Below, piece after piece: positions 46,708-59,643 of a stretch of DNA of 64,000 nt (its first letter is position 1; every line of letters starts with the position of its first letter). The DNA is taken from assembly GCA_946800325.1 (NCBI GenBank), contig OX326961.1, positions 1,032,655-1,096,654 on the forward strand. The letters are read 5' to 3'. This DNA comes from Luzula sylvatica. Its lineage: Eukaryota > Streptophyta > Magnoliopsida > Poales > Juncaceae. The notes under the pieces are model-generated. The model searched no databases, was not told the DNA's origin, and saw only the letters and a program-made list of their open reading frames with translations. The translations under genes were made by a program, and so were the position numbers.

Positions 46708-46936
46708 CTAGCCTGGTACCCGCGCAATTGCGCGGTTTATTTTTGTGAAATCATGACTATTTTTTTTATTGTTTGGTCTTATATTTTTGTGTTGTTTGTT
46801 TTTTCTGTGTTTTTCTATATTTTTGTGAAATCATTACTATTTTTGTGTTGTTTGTTTTTTTGTGAAATCATGACTATTTCCTTATTACTTTCATATAGAC
46901 GCGAATAGTTTGAGCACAAAACAGTTATGGAAAATA
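46708..46936 (-). mobile_element. Helitron 3' end on the minus strand, cut by the copia insertion
   Basis: On the minus strand: CCGCGCAATTGCGCGG hairpin (46720-46735), eight bases, CTAG (46711-46708), then T. The hairpin is identical to that of the Helitron at 6 kb. The element should extend rightwards, but the copia element interrupts at 46937. A GACTATTTTTTTT stretch after 57640 may be its continuation. The 5' end was not found. Confidence 0.6.
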
Positions 46937-47469
46937 TGAAGGAAATACAGTTTCATGATCAACCGTAAAAGTGTACACAAGGATAAATGAATGTAAGCAT
47001 ACATTCGTGGTCATATCTTTCAGTTGGAAAGTCCAATTTGAATGGTTCAAATTGGGTTAAATAGATAATAAGATTATCTACAACCTTCATGTAGAAATAT
47101 ATTTCATATGAACGAAGTATCAGTATCGTTTCTATGAAATACCGAAATGATGCAACAGTATGACATACAGTTAGTAAAAGAGTCAAAACTTTTGTATACG
47201 AACTCTAAATGGGCCAGGCCAAATTGGGTTGGGTAGATAATAAGATTATCTACAATTTTCGTGTAGGTTTATTTTCTGTCAGAGGAATTTACCAATTTCG
47301 TTTGGACAGAACACTGAACAGGTCCATGCAGTTTTCTGTGTGAAAGAGTGTATATTGGATATACATGTCTTTTGGCCCATCCTAATCCTATGTGATATAA
47401 ATAGGATAATTCTCTCTTTAATCCTATTGGATATACACTGAACGGTAATTCTAGAGTTTATTGTTTTTA

Positions 47470-50093
47470 TGTAACTTTAATAGCTCCAAAAATTCTCTTA
47501 ATTTGTGTACAAGAAGATCAACAGTGATAGAGGTTATATTCTAAATTTCAGCACTTTTTATCAAGCCAGTTAATATTTAAAATTCCTTAAACAACCACAA
47601 CTCAAAATTCTGGATCACAGAAAAATATCAAGTTCAATGATTTTTAGAGATCAAATTTAAACTTCAAATGCTTTGAAACTTTTATCACAGATCAATAATC
47701 AAACAAACAAGACATCATAATTTTTATAGATTTTTATATGCAATAATGAATTAACTAAAAATGCAAGACTAATTACTGGACATAAAACACAGAGATTCAG
47801 ATCTTAGAATTTAAAAATGCAGAACAATTAGGAAAATGCATGAAATGACATTAACTAAAATTCTACACAAACTAGATATCATCAAGATTCAGAAAAGTAT
47901 TTTTATGAGTTTTTATCAAATCTAAAACTATTTTTAAACTAATTAAAGAAACAGCTCAGACAGTTCACAGATTCAAACACTACTAAACTTAAACTAAATC
48001 ACAAATTCAAAATAACAAGCATTAAACAAATAAAAGGGGGATTCAAAGATTCAAACAAGATCTAAAGAACATCACAAAACATTCAAACTACAAGATTCAA
48101 AACTATAAAATATCAAAAAAATATCCTAACAAGAGAGATAGTACCCAATCTGAGAATGGAGGTTGGAGATGAAGGTGGAGATGATCTGGCCAGCTCCTAT
48201 GGTCTGTTGTCACCCCAATGAAGCTGCCAGGAGGGAGATGAGGAGCTTGAAGGTCTCTAATGGAGGAGGTTGATTCTGTCACGAAGCCAAACTGAGAAAG
48301 CTCGAAGCTTGGGCTTGAATCAATCTAATTGATGCTTGAGACACCTTCTGGGAGTGGGTATGGTGGTGTGAGAAGGGAGAGTGGGTACTAGAAGAGCTTG
48401 AGGTGGCAGTAATGGCGAGGGGTGTTCTAGTCAGAGCTAAACTCAGAGAAAGGTGGAGACTTAAGCTCTAATCAGTGGAATTGAGAGAGTGGTGATGATG
48501 AGAGAGTGGGTACGAAGGTGAAGGAGAAGAGAGAGGGCCAAAAGGCCACTCGAAAAGGGTTTCTTTTGAGACTCGCCATGGCCAGTGCTTAAATAGGCGA
48601 GATTGCACAGGATTTCATCGAGTATTGGATCAAATTGAGAGGAGAAACTGGTAAAGGGGGTCCCACACAGTGCTACGACGTGGCTAGGAGAGAGAAATAG
48701 GCAGTTTAGAACTCGTACGATCGAGATCCGCGTCGTAACAGCCATGGCGCTGTATTTTGGAAGAGACGAGATGCTCTCCAGTGTATTTTACAGAAAGAAT
48801 TGCAGGGAAACGTTACTTCGTTAATTAACATACTCAATTGTAAACTGGAGAGATCAGTGTTGTGTGAAATGGAGAGGAGGAGAGGCTCAATGGAGCCAAA
48901 CGAATCAGTTTGAACGGCTTTGTGAGATCTTCTGTGGCTATTGTTGTACTCGAGATCGTGTAACCTTCTTGTTTGGGAGAGAGAGATGGTTTGTAGTGGG
49001 GTTCACAAGGGATGTCAATGGTGTGGATATTGCCCGAACCGACCCGAACCGTATCCGAAGAAATATCCGGATTCGAAAAAAATATCCGGATCCATCGGAT
49101 CCGGATATGGATCTGGTTGCTAATTTTAGGATCCGGAACCGGATTCGATATTCGATTTTGGTGCGGGGACCGGATACTCGGAACCAGATTCGAGTATCCG
49201 GAACCGGATCCGGATACGCATATTATATATTATTTTTATGTATTATATTTGATATTAGTTGAAAAATCATATACAAATTAATGATTTGTGAGTGATTTAA
49301 ACTCACAATCGTAAAATTACGTTTAAATATAATCATATTTATCGTTAATGCCACAAATTATATATATTTATAGCTAAAAAGTAAGTTATGTTATGATAAC
49401 ATAGTATCCGTTTTAATATCCGAAAGAGAACCGTATCCGTATCCGTATCCGATAATATCCGAACCGTATCCGTATCCGTTTATTATCCGAACCGTATCCG
49501 GATCCGGGTAATTCCGTATCCGGATCCGTATCCGAAAAAAATATGGATATGGATCTGGTATGACCACTATCCGAACCGGATCCGAACCGTTGACACCCCT
49601 AGGTTCACATGATCTGTTGGCCACAGAGGATCAGAGAGAATAAGGTTGATGATTTCACGTGCTTTGGTGGAACGAGTCAGTCTTTGACCCTACGTGGTCT
49701 TTGGTGAACTGGGTCACTGTTGACCCATTTGTGGCCTTTGGTGCAGCGAATGGGGTTTGTGGGTCGTCAGGATTTGCTGCTTGCTTTCTATGTAACGGGT
49801 CTTCTGAAGAGGAAATGTGACCCGTTTCACCAGAGATTCTGCGACTTTTTCGTCCTTCCAACAAATGGCATTATATTTATGTCCAAATTGCTCATCTCGA
49901 CGAGACGAATCCAGCCATGGGGTTTAATTGTCGAAATATGGCCTTTTTTACCTGAAATAAACATAAATTCATCATTAAAGTATTTTCCTCAAGAATTGTT
50001 GAATATAAAGATTATAGCATGTTTTTATGTTTATTTAACATTATTTTGCATGGTTTTAAACCCTAAAAATGTGCTTAATTATGCTCGTTACAG
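47470..50093 (-). mobile_element. Probable solo LTR nested in the 5' LTR of the copia element
   Basis: The segment has the inverted ends TGTAAC (47470) and GTTACA (50093). On the minus strand it carries a TATA-like CTATTTAAGC (about 48588-48597). It replaces about 60 bases that are present in the 3' LTR of the host copia. No protein coding was seen. No matching 5-bp duplication was recognised, so the left boundary could be off by tens of bases (47425-47475). Confidence 0.5.
49000..49609. mobile_element. hAT-like MITE, copy 2, nested inside the solo LTR
   Basis: GGTTCACA flanks at 49000-49007 and 49602-49609 (8 bp, the hAT length). Ends: AGGGATGTCAATGG (left) and, reversed, TAGGGGTGTCAACGG (right). 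The interior is packed with GGATCCGGATA / TATCCGGATCC motifs that form many small palindromes. The open frames inside are by-products of these repeats. Confidence 0.8.
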
Positions 50094-50593
50094 ACATCTT
50101 TCTAGAGAGAGAAAGGGTGTGAAGAGAGAGAACCGAGAAAAGGATTTTTCTCGGTATAGAGAATCAACCAATCAAGCAAGTTCGCCGGTGGATCGTCTAG
50201 GCAGTTGCACCCGTGACCGACGAACTCCGACTCACGGTGGATACAAGTAGAGGAGCGACACTTGTGGCTCTCCGATTGTGATCAAACCGAAGGAGCAAAA
50301 ACTGTTGGCTGTGGAAGAGTGTGGACGTGGGACGCACGAAAGACAACCGGAGGCGTGTCAAGACGGTGGGAGACGTGTGGTATGGGACGCACGGGCTAGT
50401 CACCAACGTGACATCGGAGAAAAAAAGGATGCGAGCGATCAACCAGTCGTGCGTGATCAATTTCACGCTGGTAATCGTCTATCCTTCTATTGCATCGTAC
50501 CCTCGAAGTCATGGCGTGATCTTGGATTAAGGGAACCGGACCGGGCCTACATATCCGCTACGCGGGCCCGGGGTCGGAAAGAATTCCCAACAG

Positions 50594-50605
50594 TGGTATC
50601 AGAGC
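50594..50605 (+). promoter_or_regulatory. Primer binding site TGGTATCAGAGC
   Basis: It begins two bases after the LTR end CCCAACA (50592). It is the standard plant copia site complementary to the 3' end of initiator-methionine tRNA, and fixes the LTR boundary. Confidence 0.93.
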
Positions 50606-50869
50606 GATCGCCATCGATTCGAGGGTCGAATCATAGTCGAATAAGTGTTATACGCACGTGTGTAAAAGTTACGCACGTTTGCATGTAGTTAACATTTAGA
50701 ATTTAGTAATTTTCGATTAAAATCACAAGTTAAATTCACTAGAGATCAGTCATAGGATGATTGAGAGTATCTAGGAATGATCGTGAAAGAGTTTCGCGAT
50801 TGGTCATTTTTGAAACGATCGAAAACGGAAGAAACGGCAAAATCTGCAGAAAATCCAGTAATTTTGCAT

Positions 50870-51235
50870 CCCCATGACAGGACAGTCCATCATGATGGAA
50901 GTAAGTTCAGTCATGACTAACTTAGTGTAAGACACGGGGATGCGGGGATGCCAAGGGTCAGTCATGATGGAAGTAAAGTCAGTCACGACTGACTATAAAG
51001 TCAATCACGACTGACTATGTATAGTCAGTCGTGATGGAAGTATGTTCAGTCACGACGGACTATGTATATGATACATAGTCACGACTGACTATGTATAGTG
51101 AGTCGTGATGGAAGTATTCAGTCATGACAGACATCTTGGTCAGTCATGACGGACCTTGTATGAGATACAAGGATTTGGAGATACTTACAGTCAGTCGTGA
51201 CGGACATCTAGGCCAGTCACGATGGAAGTGTCTCT
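50870..51235. repeat. Cluster of (C/G)AGTCRYGA palindromic motifs in the copia leader
   Basis: At least a dozen copies of CAGTCATGA, CAGTCACGA or TCAGTCGTGA occur in both orientations, joined by GGAAGTA and CTATGTATA linkers. Several form perfect or near-perfect palindromes such as GTCAGTCACGACTGAC-like stretches (about 50980-51075). Confidence 0.85.
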
Positions 51236-52478
51236 GGATGCTGAATTTTGTTTTTGGACTACAAACTTCGAAAATTAATATTCTTTATGTCAATTTATTT
51301 CATATTAATTATTATTTAGAATAATTTAGTCTCCCTAGATAAATCATATGCATTTTGAAAATCTTGTGATAGTGATATAATACGATTATGTCACAAAATG
51401 AAACATGCATAGGCATGATCCCTCATAATATTTAAGTCATGGAAATGTCTTCCATGTCCACAACCACCGAGTTCGGTGTTACGTTTCACGTGGGTTCAGG
51501 CTAAAGTCGGGCACGTGATATTGTAACTATCGAAAGGGTGGCAAGCGTTAAATCAGGACTTGTGAGGCCCAGGCTAAAGTCGACTCACTAGTAGCTTATT
51601 TGAACGATACGTTGGATATGGTTGTGACTTAACCGTCCAGGCCAATCGGATTGGAGTTCGGCGCATAGATAGGATGCACACACGGAAATGGGATTGTATA
51701 TGATACGATCCATCATCGAAATCCTATAAAGGTTCAAGAGTCGCATATGATGCGATTGGATATAATCCTACCTAAATAACGGGATCCCACCCGATAGGCT
51801 AAAGTCACTTGTGGGAGGAACGGAAATATGGGTCTTGAGTGTTATGGACTTGGAGTACCGTATCGGTATGAGGGTTATCGATTCGATAAAAATAACACAC
51901 TCATATATTCATCATGTAAGCATATAGATTAAGTACGCACGGTTAGGAACTTAATTTTCATCATCCGTTTAGAATTATGTTTTCTAGCAACACCAAATAT
52001 ATCGATGAGATTGATATGATAGATGGTTTTTGGGCCGTAATTACCGTAATGAATCTTGAGAGTTAAAGAATAGTTCTTAGACTTAAAGGAACGTGTTGGA
52101 CACGTATATGGTAAATTCGGGGCTCGAGGCTTTGGCTTTAGAGAAAGCCGGGTTCGATAAATTTTAAGAGGAATCGAACGATATTACGTGCCTTGGGGTG
52201 GCATGTAAAGACGCATATTTTCAAAAATGTTTTGAGAATTCGGGTGCATACGAAGGTAAAACACAACGCTCATGAAATTGTTTAACACTCGTGTGTTGGT
52301 GGTACGAGATTTGATCTTCGTGACCGAATATCATATGCATTCGATAGATAAGTCAATCCCGAAATTGCATGAGATGCGATTCAAATTTGAATTGGAGATG
52401 CTCGGAGCATCCGAGGAATCCGGTGCATATAGATGCGTGGATGTCCTTGTAATTCAAAGGCAGGATCGAAAGAAATAA

Positions 52479-55250
52479 ATGTCTAAGGGTATTTTGGGAA
52501 ATTGTTTTCCAAACAGAAAGTTCGGACAAGGAGTTGTCCAAACTAATGGCTCAAAGAACGGTGAAATCCAAGGAGGATTAAAGCTATACATTGATTGCTT
52601 CTTTTGGCATTGCCGTCTTGGCCATATGGACGAGAAACGCGTATCTAGATTCCATGAGATGAATTGCTAGAATCATTCGAATTAGATTCGATTGATTAAT
52701 GCGATACTTATTTATTAGGCAAGACGACAAAGGGTGTCATTCTTCAAAGGTTGGAGAATGATCGGACGAATTATTGGAAATTGCATTAATATGTAAATGA
52801 TCCGATAAATTCTGAGGCAAGAGGAGGCTATTGGTATTTTGTTAAGTTTACAGACGGTTAAAGTAGATACAGTAATATCTGTTTAATACGTGCCGAAACG
52901 GAGACTTTTGAAAGGTTCAAAGAGTTTCAAAAACAAAATATAAAATCAACAAGGCAAGAAAATCAAAGCTCTTCGATGGGATCGAGGAGGCAAGTATTTG
53001 AGCTACGCACTTCGATAGGATCAAGGAGGCGATATTTGAGTTATAAGTATTGATTATCATTTATGATTGTGGAATCGTTTCACGATTTTCTTTATTTCGG
53101 AACATTGTTCGAAAAGAGGAAATGAACGCATGTTAGACATGGTTCGATAAATGATAAGTCAAACAGATTTCCCAAAAATATTTTGGGGATACGCCCTTGG
53201 GACAGAGGCACTAATGAATGGTTGCATATATGATATGGATCGGAATGGTACCGAAGTTGTCATTTGTACAGATTTAGGATGTTAGTAAATTTTCAAATTG
53301 GTTTCGGTTAAACTCAATCCCAAATCTGAAAATTGTTCGTTTATGATATATCCTTAAGGATACTAAAGGGTATTAGTTCTAATGTTCCGACGAAAATAAG
53401 ATTTTCGTGGCTCGAAGAGATGCCTTCTTGGAGGAGGACATAATGTGCACACGTTTAGTACTTGATGCCATTTATCTCTACGCGGCCTAGTGGGAGTAGA
53501 ATAAATCTTGAAAGAGTTCAAGATATGAAAATGAACATTGTGTCGATGAAAGTTGACACGACTTCATCAATAGTTGATGAATACGAGTCGAACACACAAA
53601 TACATTTTTCGTAGATCAAGTAGGCTATATCACAAGCCGGTAAATACGGATTTATCGTGGTTAATGATGATAGATCGAAATCATATGATGATTCAATATC
53701 CTACAAGGATGATATGAAAAGTTGATTCCACATGACATGGTGTCATGAAATCTGAGATTCAATCCGATTAAATAATCAAGTTTGGAACTTGATTCAATCA
53801 CTTTCTGGGTTAGACTCATGAAATGTGAATGAGTTTTCAAGGTGAAGAACCTACATGGATGGGAATTTGCATATATGCAAAGCGAGGCTCGTAGCGAAGA
53901 GTTTCAAGTAATTCGTAGTCGGACTATGAAGAAACATTTTCGCATGTTGCCATGCTTTCGCATTCTCGAAATTCTGCTTGCCGTGGTGGCATATTATGAC
54001 TATGTGATGTGGCAAAATGAATGTCGAAACCGAATTTCTTAACATAAATTTTATGAAAGGATGTGTACTTAACACAACCTAACGGTTTTGTCGATTCATA
54101 AGAATCGGGGATAGGATATGCACGCTTTAACGATCCATATGATGGATTAGAGAAAGCTTCTCGGAATTGGAATATTCGTTTTGACAAAGTTATAAACTGT
54201 TATAACATTGTCGGACTGAATGGAAACTTTGTGTACACATGAAGGTTAGTGGGAGCCGCGTTATATTTCTTGTAACGACAAAGGTTTAGACGAGACCGCT
54301 TATGAATTAAGCATCAAGATCTATAGGATAGATCTAAGAAATTCCTCGTTCTAGATTATAGCACGTATATCGACATAATGTTGAAAAAGGTTTTCAACAT
54401 ATAACTCCTTGGAGGAGTTAAATCGAAATGTCGAATGGCAGAAATTTTCTACGGCTCGATGTGAGACATCAAGCAGGACGAAAAGTAATAATATGAAGCT
54501 TTACATTTGATGTGAGGATCTATTATATCTGTCATGATATGTATGTGGCTATCCGTCGTACATATGAAGCATCTAATTTACCGTCAATAAAATCCATGGG
54601 AATCACACGAGTTTGAACGTAATGCGATTACATGAAACTAACTCTTGTGAATGTATAATGGTTATACATAAATATACATAATGGTTATGTATATTTAAAC
54701 CCATCGGAATTTGTATTGATAGTGGTGAAGTTTATCTTTGAATACTTTGCAAAAGAATTTAGGATTTTATTTCATCTATAATGGTGTGGAGGACGTGTTG
54801 GTTATAAAGAGTTATAACAACAACAGTCTACAAATATTTGGCACGTCCAAATATGTAGCACGACTTTCGATCATAAAGTGTGTACATATTTTGTTTAAAC
54901 GAAAACATGGCTATGTGGAAAGGTTCCACAGGACCAACAGTTTATTATTCTATTTACAGAGGCGAGTATATTGCGGTTATTAATCGCAAAAGGAAGCAGT
55001 ATGGATCAAGGATACATGACCAAACTTGAGTAGTCACGAGTTATCGGATTTATGGTTGTATATTGCGTGAGACGCAATAGTACAAGCCAAAAATGTCGAA
55101 GTCACAACCACTTCTAGCCAATACTCAGAAAATTTCATTTGATCCGTGAAATTTTGTGAAAAGATGTGATCATAGGTATATGGAAATGTTCCAAACCTTA
55201 CGAAGATTAACACTACCAGCAACGTGCGGACCCGTTTACAAAACCGCTCT
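52479..55250 (+). pseudogene. Decayed copia pol (integrase, reverse transcriptase, RNase H traces)
   Basis: Pieces in scattered frames: FFWHCRLGHMDEKRVSRFH (about 52600-52660, gag-pre-integrase); YFVKFTDG and RAETFERFKEFQ (about 52840-52930, integrase); AYYDYVMWQNECRN (about 53990-54030, the place of the IWQMDVKTAF block in reverse transcriptase); KASRNWNIRFDKVI (about 54145-54190); LGFYFIYNGVEDVLVIKSYN (about 54755-54820, RNase H start); a degenerate NVADPFTK-like end (about 55215). Stops and frameshifts are frequent and the catalytic YVDD is not recognisable. Gag (about 51250-52480) is beyond recognition. Confidence 0.8.
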
Positions 55251-57509
55251 CTCTAGTCGCGCGTGACTGTCATACGATGACTATGGGTATGGAGATACCT
55301 AGAGGAGGAAGAAGAGAGTGGAGTGTAGTTATCTAATACGATAGTCCTCTCAGGTTATGGGTATGGAGATACCTATGGGTAAACGTTGCACCGCCCCAAT
55401 ACTTAATCCATATGACTGCATTTTTAAATTTTTGTTTACTTAAATTTTTATGCATTCACCTTACGTGAAAACTGTGTGCGGGTTGTGTAATTTGATTACA
55501 TGAACCCTGATTTGAACTTGTGTGGACGTCGACATAATTGAGGATTATGTGCAGCGAAACCGTCACACTTAAAGTTTCATTTCTAAACATCCCTAGTCAT
55601 GATTCAGTTTGCTTAAGAGTGAAGCATTTACATTATCAGATAATTGACTGAACATGTACACTAGTACGTTAGCCGAGGAGATGATTATGTTTTGCTAATC
55701 ATAGGACAAGGGTGTTTGTCGAATCGGGAACGTAGATATATGCTAGGTGACATATATTGGACATGACCGAAGCCGCGAGACCATGACATGGTTTAGTCAT
55801 TATGGATGGACTCGCGACGAGTAGGGTATTAGGTTCTTCATACTTGAGGGGACATCGATTGCGTTATGTGCGTAACACAATACTTTGATATGACCTTACG
55901 CTCACCGTAACAGGGAGCTAAAACGGTCATCATTGGGTATTGTCCGAAACACGGAATTCAATATGAGTCTCCAAGATAGGAATTGTTTATTCCGAAAGGA
56001 AGAGATATCTCTTAGGCCACTCGATGAATTGATTAACGAAAACCATAGCCATGGTCAATGATATTAACGGTTAATATCGATTGAAATTGTTAAATCAGTT
56101 CGGAATCGAGGAATAAGTATAGTTAATCAAAATATAAGGATGACTACCACCATGACTTTTGATTAACGGATATCGCGAACAAGAGAACTAATAACCGCTA
56201 TTCGATATAGGTACAATGATCACAATCATTCTTCGTGTTAACATCGGTAGCCATGATGGAGTGACTAGATCCCGCTCATGGGCTTGTAGTGCTTTCGAAA
56301 TAGCCTACTGCCATTGTTAACCGAACCTACATGGTCACACAACGAGTCGTACTAAGTCGGGCTTGATTATAAAGTTGGCACATAAGATGTGCGTAGTTTG
56401 GTATTTGATACGCAAGCTATATTCTCTAAACTTGTGCATATTGGAAATGCATAAGTACCTTTTAGGTAGATCTGAAATTGAGTGGAAGACTGAAGGAAAT
56501 ACAGTTTCAGGATCAACCGTAAAAGTATACAAAAGGATAAACGAATGTAAGCATACATTCGTGGTCATATCTTTCAGTATGAAAGTCCAATTTGAACGGT
56601 TCAAATTGGGTTAAATATATAATGAGATTATCTAAACCTTCATGTAGAAATATATTTCATATGAACGAAGTATCAGTATCGTTTCTATGAAATACCGAAA
56701 GGGTGCAACAATATGACATACAGTTATGAAATACCTTCATGTAGAAATATATTATCTACAACTTTTGTATACGAACTCCAATTGGGCCAGGCCAAATTGG
56801 GTTGGGTAGATAATAAGATTATCTACAACTTTCATGTAGGTTTATTTTCTGTCAGAGGAATTTACCAATTTCGTATGGACAGAACATTGAACAGGTTCAT
56901 GCAGTTTTCTGTGTGAAAGAGTGTATATTGGATATACATGTCTTTTGGCCCATCATAATCCTATGTGATATAAATAGGATAATTCTCTCTTCTCTCACAT
57001 GGTTCATTCAATCCAATAATTTGTATTATTCAGAATATTTCAGAAATATAGAGAGACATCTTTCTAAAGAGAGAAATGGTGTGAAGAGAGAGAACCGAGA
57101 AAAGGAGATTTCTCGGTATAGAGAATCAACCAATCAAGCAAGTTCGCCGGTGCATACAAGTAGAGGAGCGACACTTGTGGCTCTCCGATTGTGATCAAAC
57201 CGAAGGAGCAAAAATTGTTGGCTGTGGAAGAGTGTGGACGTGGGACGCACAAAAGACAACCGAAGGCGTGTCAAGACGGTGGGAGACGTGTGGTATGGGA
57301 CCTCGGGCTAGTCACCAACGTGACTCCGGAGAAAGAAAGGATGCGAGTGATCAACCCGTCGTGCTTGATCAATTTCACGCTGGTAATCGTCTATCCTTCT
57401 ATTGCATCGTATCCTCGAAGTCATGGCGTGATCTTGGATTTTGGGGAACCGGACCGGGCCTTCATATCCGCTGCGCGGGCCCAGGGACGGATAAATTCCC
57501 AACAAAATA

Positions 57510-59643
57510 TACATTGTAGTTTTTCACGTTCACACAACTATTAAGTATTAATAGTTACGGATTTGTACAAAATGAAAAAAACTATAACTTCTTCCTACCA
57601 TTGATTTCTTCGACTAAACAAAACAAAACGGAACAAAATTGTGACTATTTTTTTTTCTTTGACCTTGTTTTTTATTCAAACTTCCTCATCATCTGACATG
57701 TAAAGAGGCATGAATGTGTTTATTAGCATTAATTTTTTATTTATTATGTTTTTTGCCTTTGCTTTTTTTGTTCTTTGAACACGTATTGTTGTTGTATCTC
57801 GTGTCTTGTATTGATATCGTTTACATGTTTCATTTGAGGATTCATAGAAAAATTAACTTATAGCGTATCTAAAGTAATTAATATAATCAATATATAAATA
57901 TTTGTATATTATACTCGCATATTCAATACCTCTTCTCTTAAAATCATTTAACTATCTAAACTTACACATAACATTATACAAATTATTCATAACATAAATT
58001 CAAATAAAATTCAATTGAGTACCTAATAGCCCGGACAAATTTTAATAACACGCCAAGCAACCCAAAAAAATAAAAAATAAACTATAAATATCATAAACGT
58101 CTGAAATATCGTATATATACCCTTAAAAAATTTCAAATATCATATTTATGCTTTTTAGTAATGTGAATATATCATATAGGCCCTTGTAAAAATATGAAAT
58201 ATCATAATTATTGGTTTAGACACATGCTAAATTTAGCCTTTATGAAATATGATATTTACATTCTCAAAATCTGGAATATATCATGTTTACCCTTCTCAAA
58301 CCTCCAATATCATATTTATCTTTTTCAACCCTAAAATATCAAATTTACCCTTTTTCAAAGTTCAAAATATCATATTAACCATTCAAAAAGCCCAAAACAT
58401 CATATGTACCCACTAAAAATAGAAAATATCATATATACCCTTCCAAAAATATCACATTTACCCTTTTACAAATTGCAAAAATGAGAAAAATGAGAAGAAA
58501 GAGAGGCGGGGAGGGGAATTATTGAGGGATGCTACTGTAAATTACGACATGGCCTAATAAGGGAAAAGCAAAATGTTTCAGATTAGATCTATTATTAATA
58601 ATAAACAAAATTTATGTCGGAAAAATAAAAATAATAACACTAATTTTAATGAATGGTTAACCTAAATCTAATAAAAAAAAAGTATTCATGATATTGTAAT
58701 AATTTTGTAAGAACATGATTTTCACGTTTTGCAGGGATATAGGTGAAATTGTGAAGTTCTGTAAGGGTAAATATAAAATTTAGCCTAAAATTCGAACTCC
58801 AACTCCAATCAAATTTCGAATTGATTTGGATGTATTTCGAAAGTACTTCCAAATAGTTTTTCTCTTATTCAATTTATTTAGATTTGGTGTACAGGATGAA
58901 TCTTTATTAGATAGTCGTGAATAATTCAAAATAAAAAAAATAAAAAATTACTTGATATTTTTCCAAGCACTCTCAAATCAATGCATAAAACATGAGGAGA
59001 AATTGTTTTCCAATATTTTCTCCACGAGACTTGATGATTTGATTACGATTTAATATCTTATTTTTTAATATTTTAAGTTATGATTTGACATGTTAATTAA
59101 TTGTCAAATCATAAATTAAGACAATCAAACATAAATTAGGATATCATTAATTAATGTGTTAAAATTAAAATTAAAAATCATACCACGCATCAAGTTTTGT
59201 GGAGAAATTTTTTAGAAAATATACATTACTGCTCCATAAAGAAAATGTTCGATTGTTACAAATACCATATACATAAAGACTTGTAATACTTGAACTGGTA
59301 CATATATCATACCCAATTACAGTTGTTATTATTTAATTCAATCGCAATTTATACACCAAACCAAAGCTAATACCAACTGAAATTGACATAAAGTTTCATC
59401 GACATGTTCAAAATTCCAAATATCCACATATCATAATTCCAATTTCGAAATGAAACCAAAGCTAATACCAACTGAAATGTCAAATTATATTCTTATTTTC
59501 ATTTTTCCAAATTAAAATCATAAATCATTTACAAACATGCATGCAGATCATACCAATTAGAATGTTACGAGCATATATACGATTTTACATACGGTTCACA
59601 TCTAAACTATATGAGATCAATTGAAAGAAGTAGAAGGCCTGCT
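57510..59643. repeat. AT-rich spacer with about 30-bp AATATCATATTTACCC-type interspersed repeats
   Basis: Between 58080 and 58470 the motif AAATATCATAT(T/A)TACCC recurs roughly every 30-40 bases. At 58685-58790 a reversed arm of the 46.2-kb inverted repeat is present (TTTCACGTTTTGCAGGGATA). The remainder, 58800-59640, is plain AT-rich DNA without recognised features. Confidence 0.5.

Larger units (their letters stand above)
46932..57509 (+). mobile_element. Ty1-copia retrotransposon, complete but decayed, with nested insertions
   Basis: The 5-bp duplication AAATA flanks both sides (46932-46936, 57505-57509). LTRs start TGAAGGAAATACAG and end CCCAACA. 5' LTR: 46937-50592, interrupted by about 2.6 kb. 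3' LTR: 56491-57504 (1,014 bp). TATAAATAGG lies at about 56969 in the 3' LTR and in the matching place of the 5' LTR (about 47395). A primer site directly follows the 5' LTR. The internal order gag-pre-integrase, integrase, reverse transcriptase is that of copia. About 1.1 kb without recognisable coding lies between the end of pol (about 55230) and the 3' LTR. Confidence 0.9.

Noticed and set aside
48461..48745. 94-codon minus-strand frame near a TATA-like sequence
   Set aside because: It lies in the probable solo LTR, has no recognisable domain, and is more likely LTR leader sequence.
50197..50688. Open frames repeated at 57064-57544
   Set aside because: They are translations of the two copia LTR copies, not genes.
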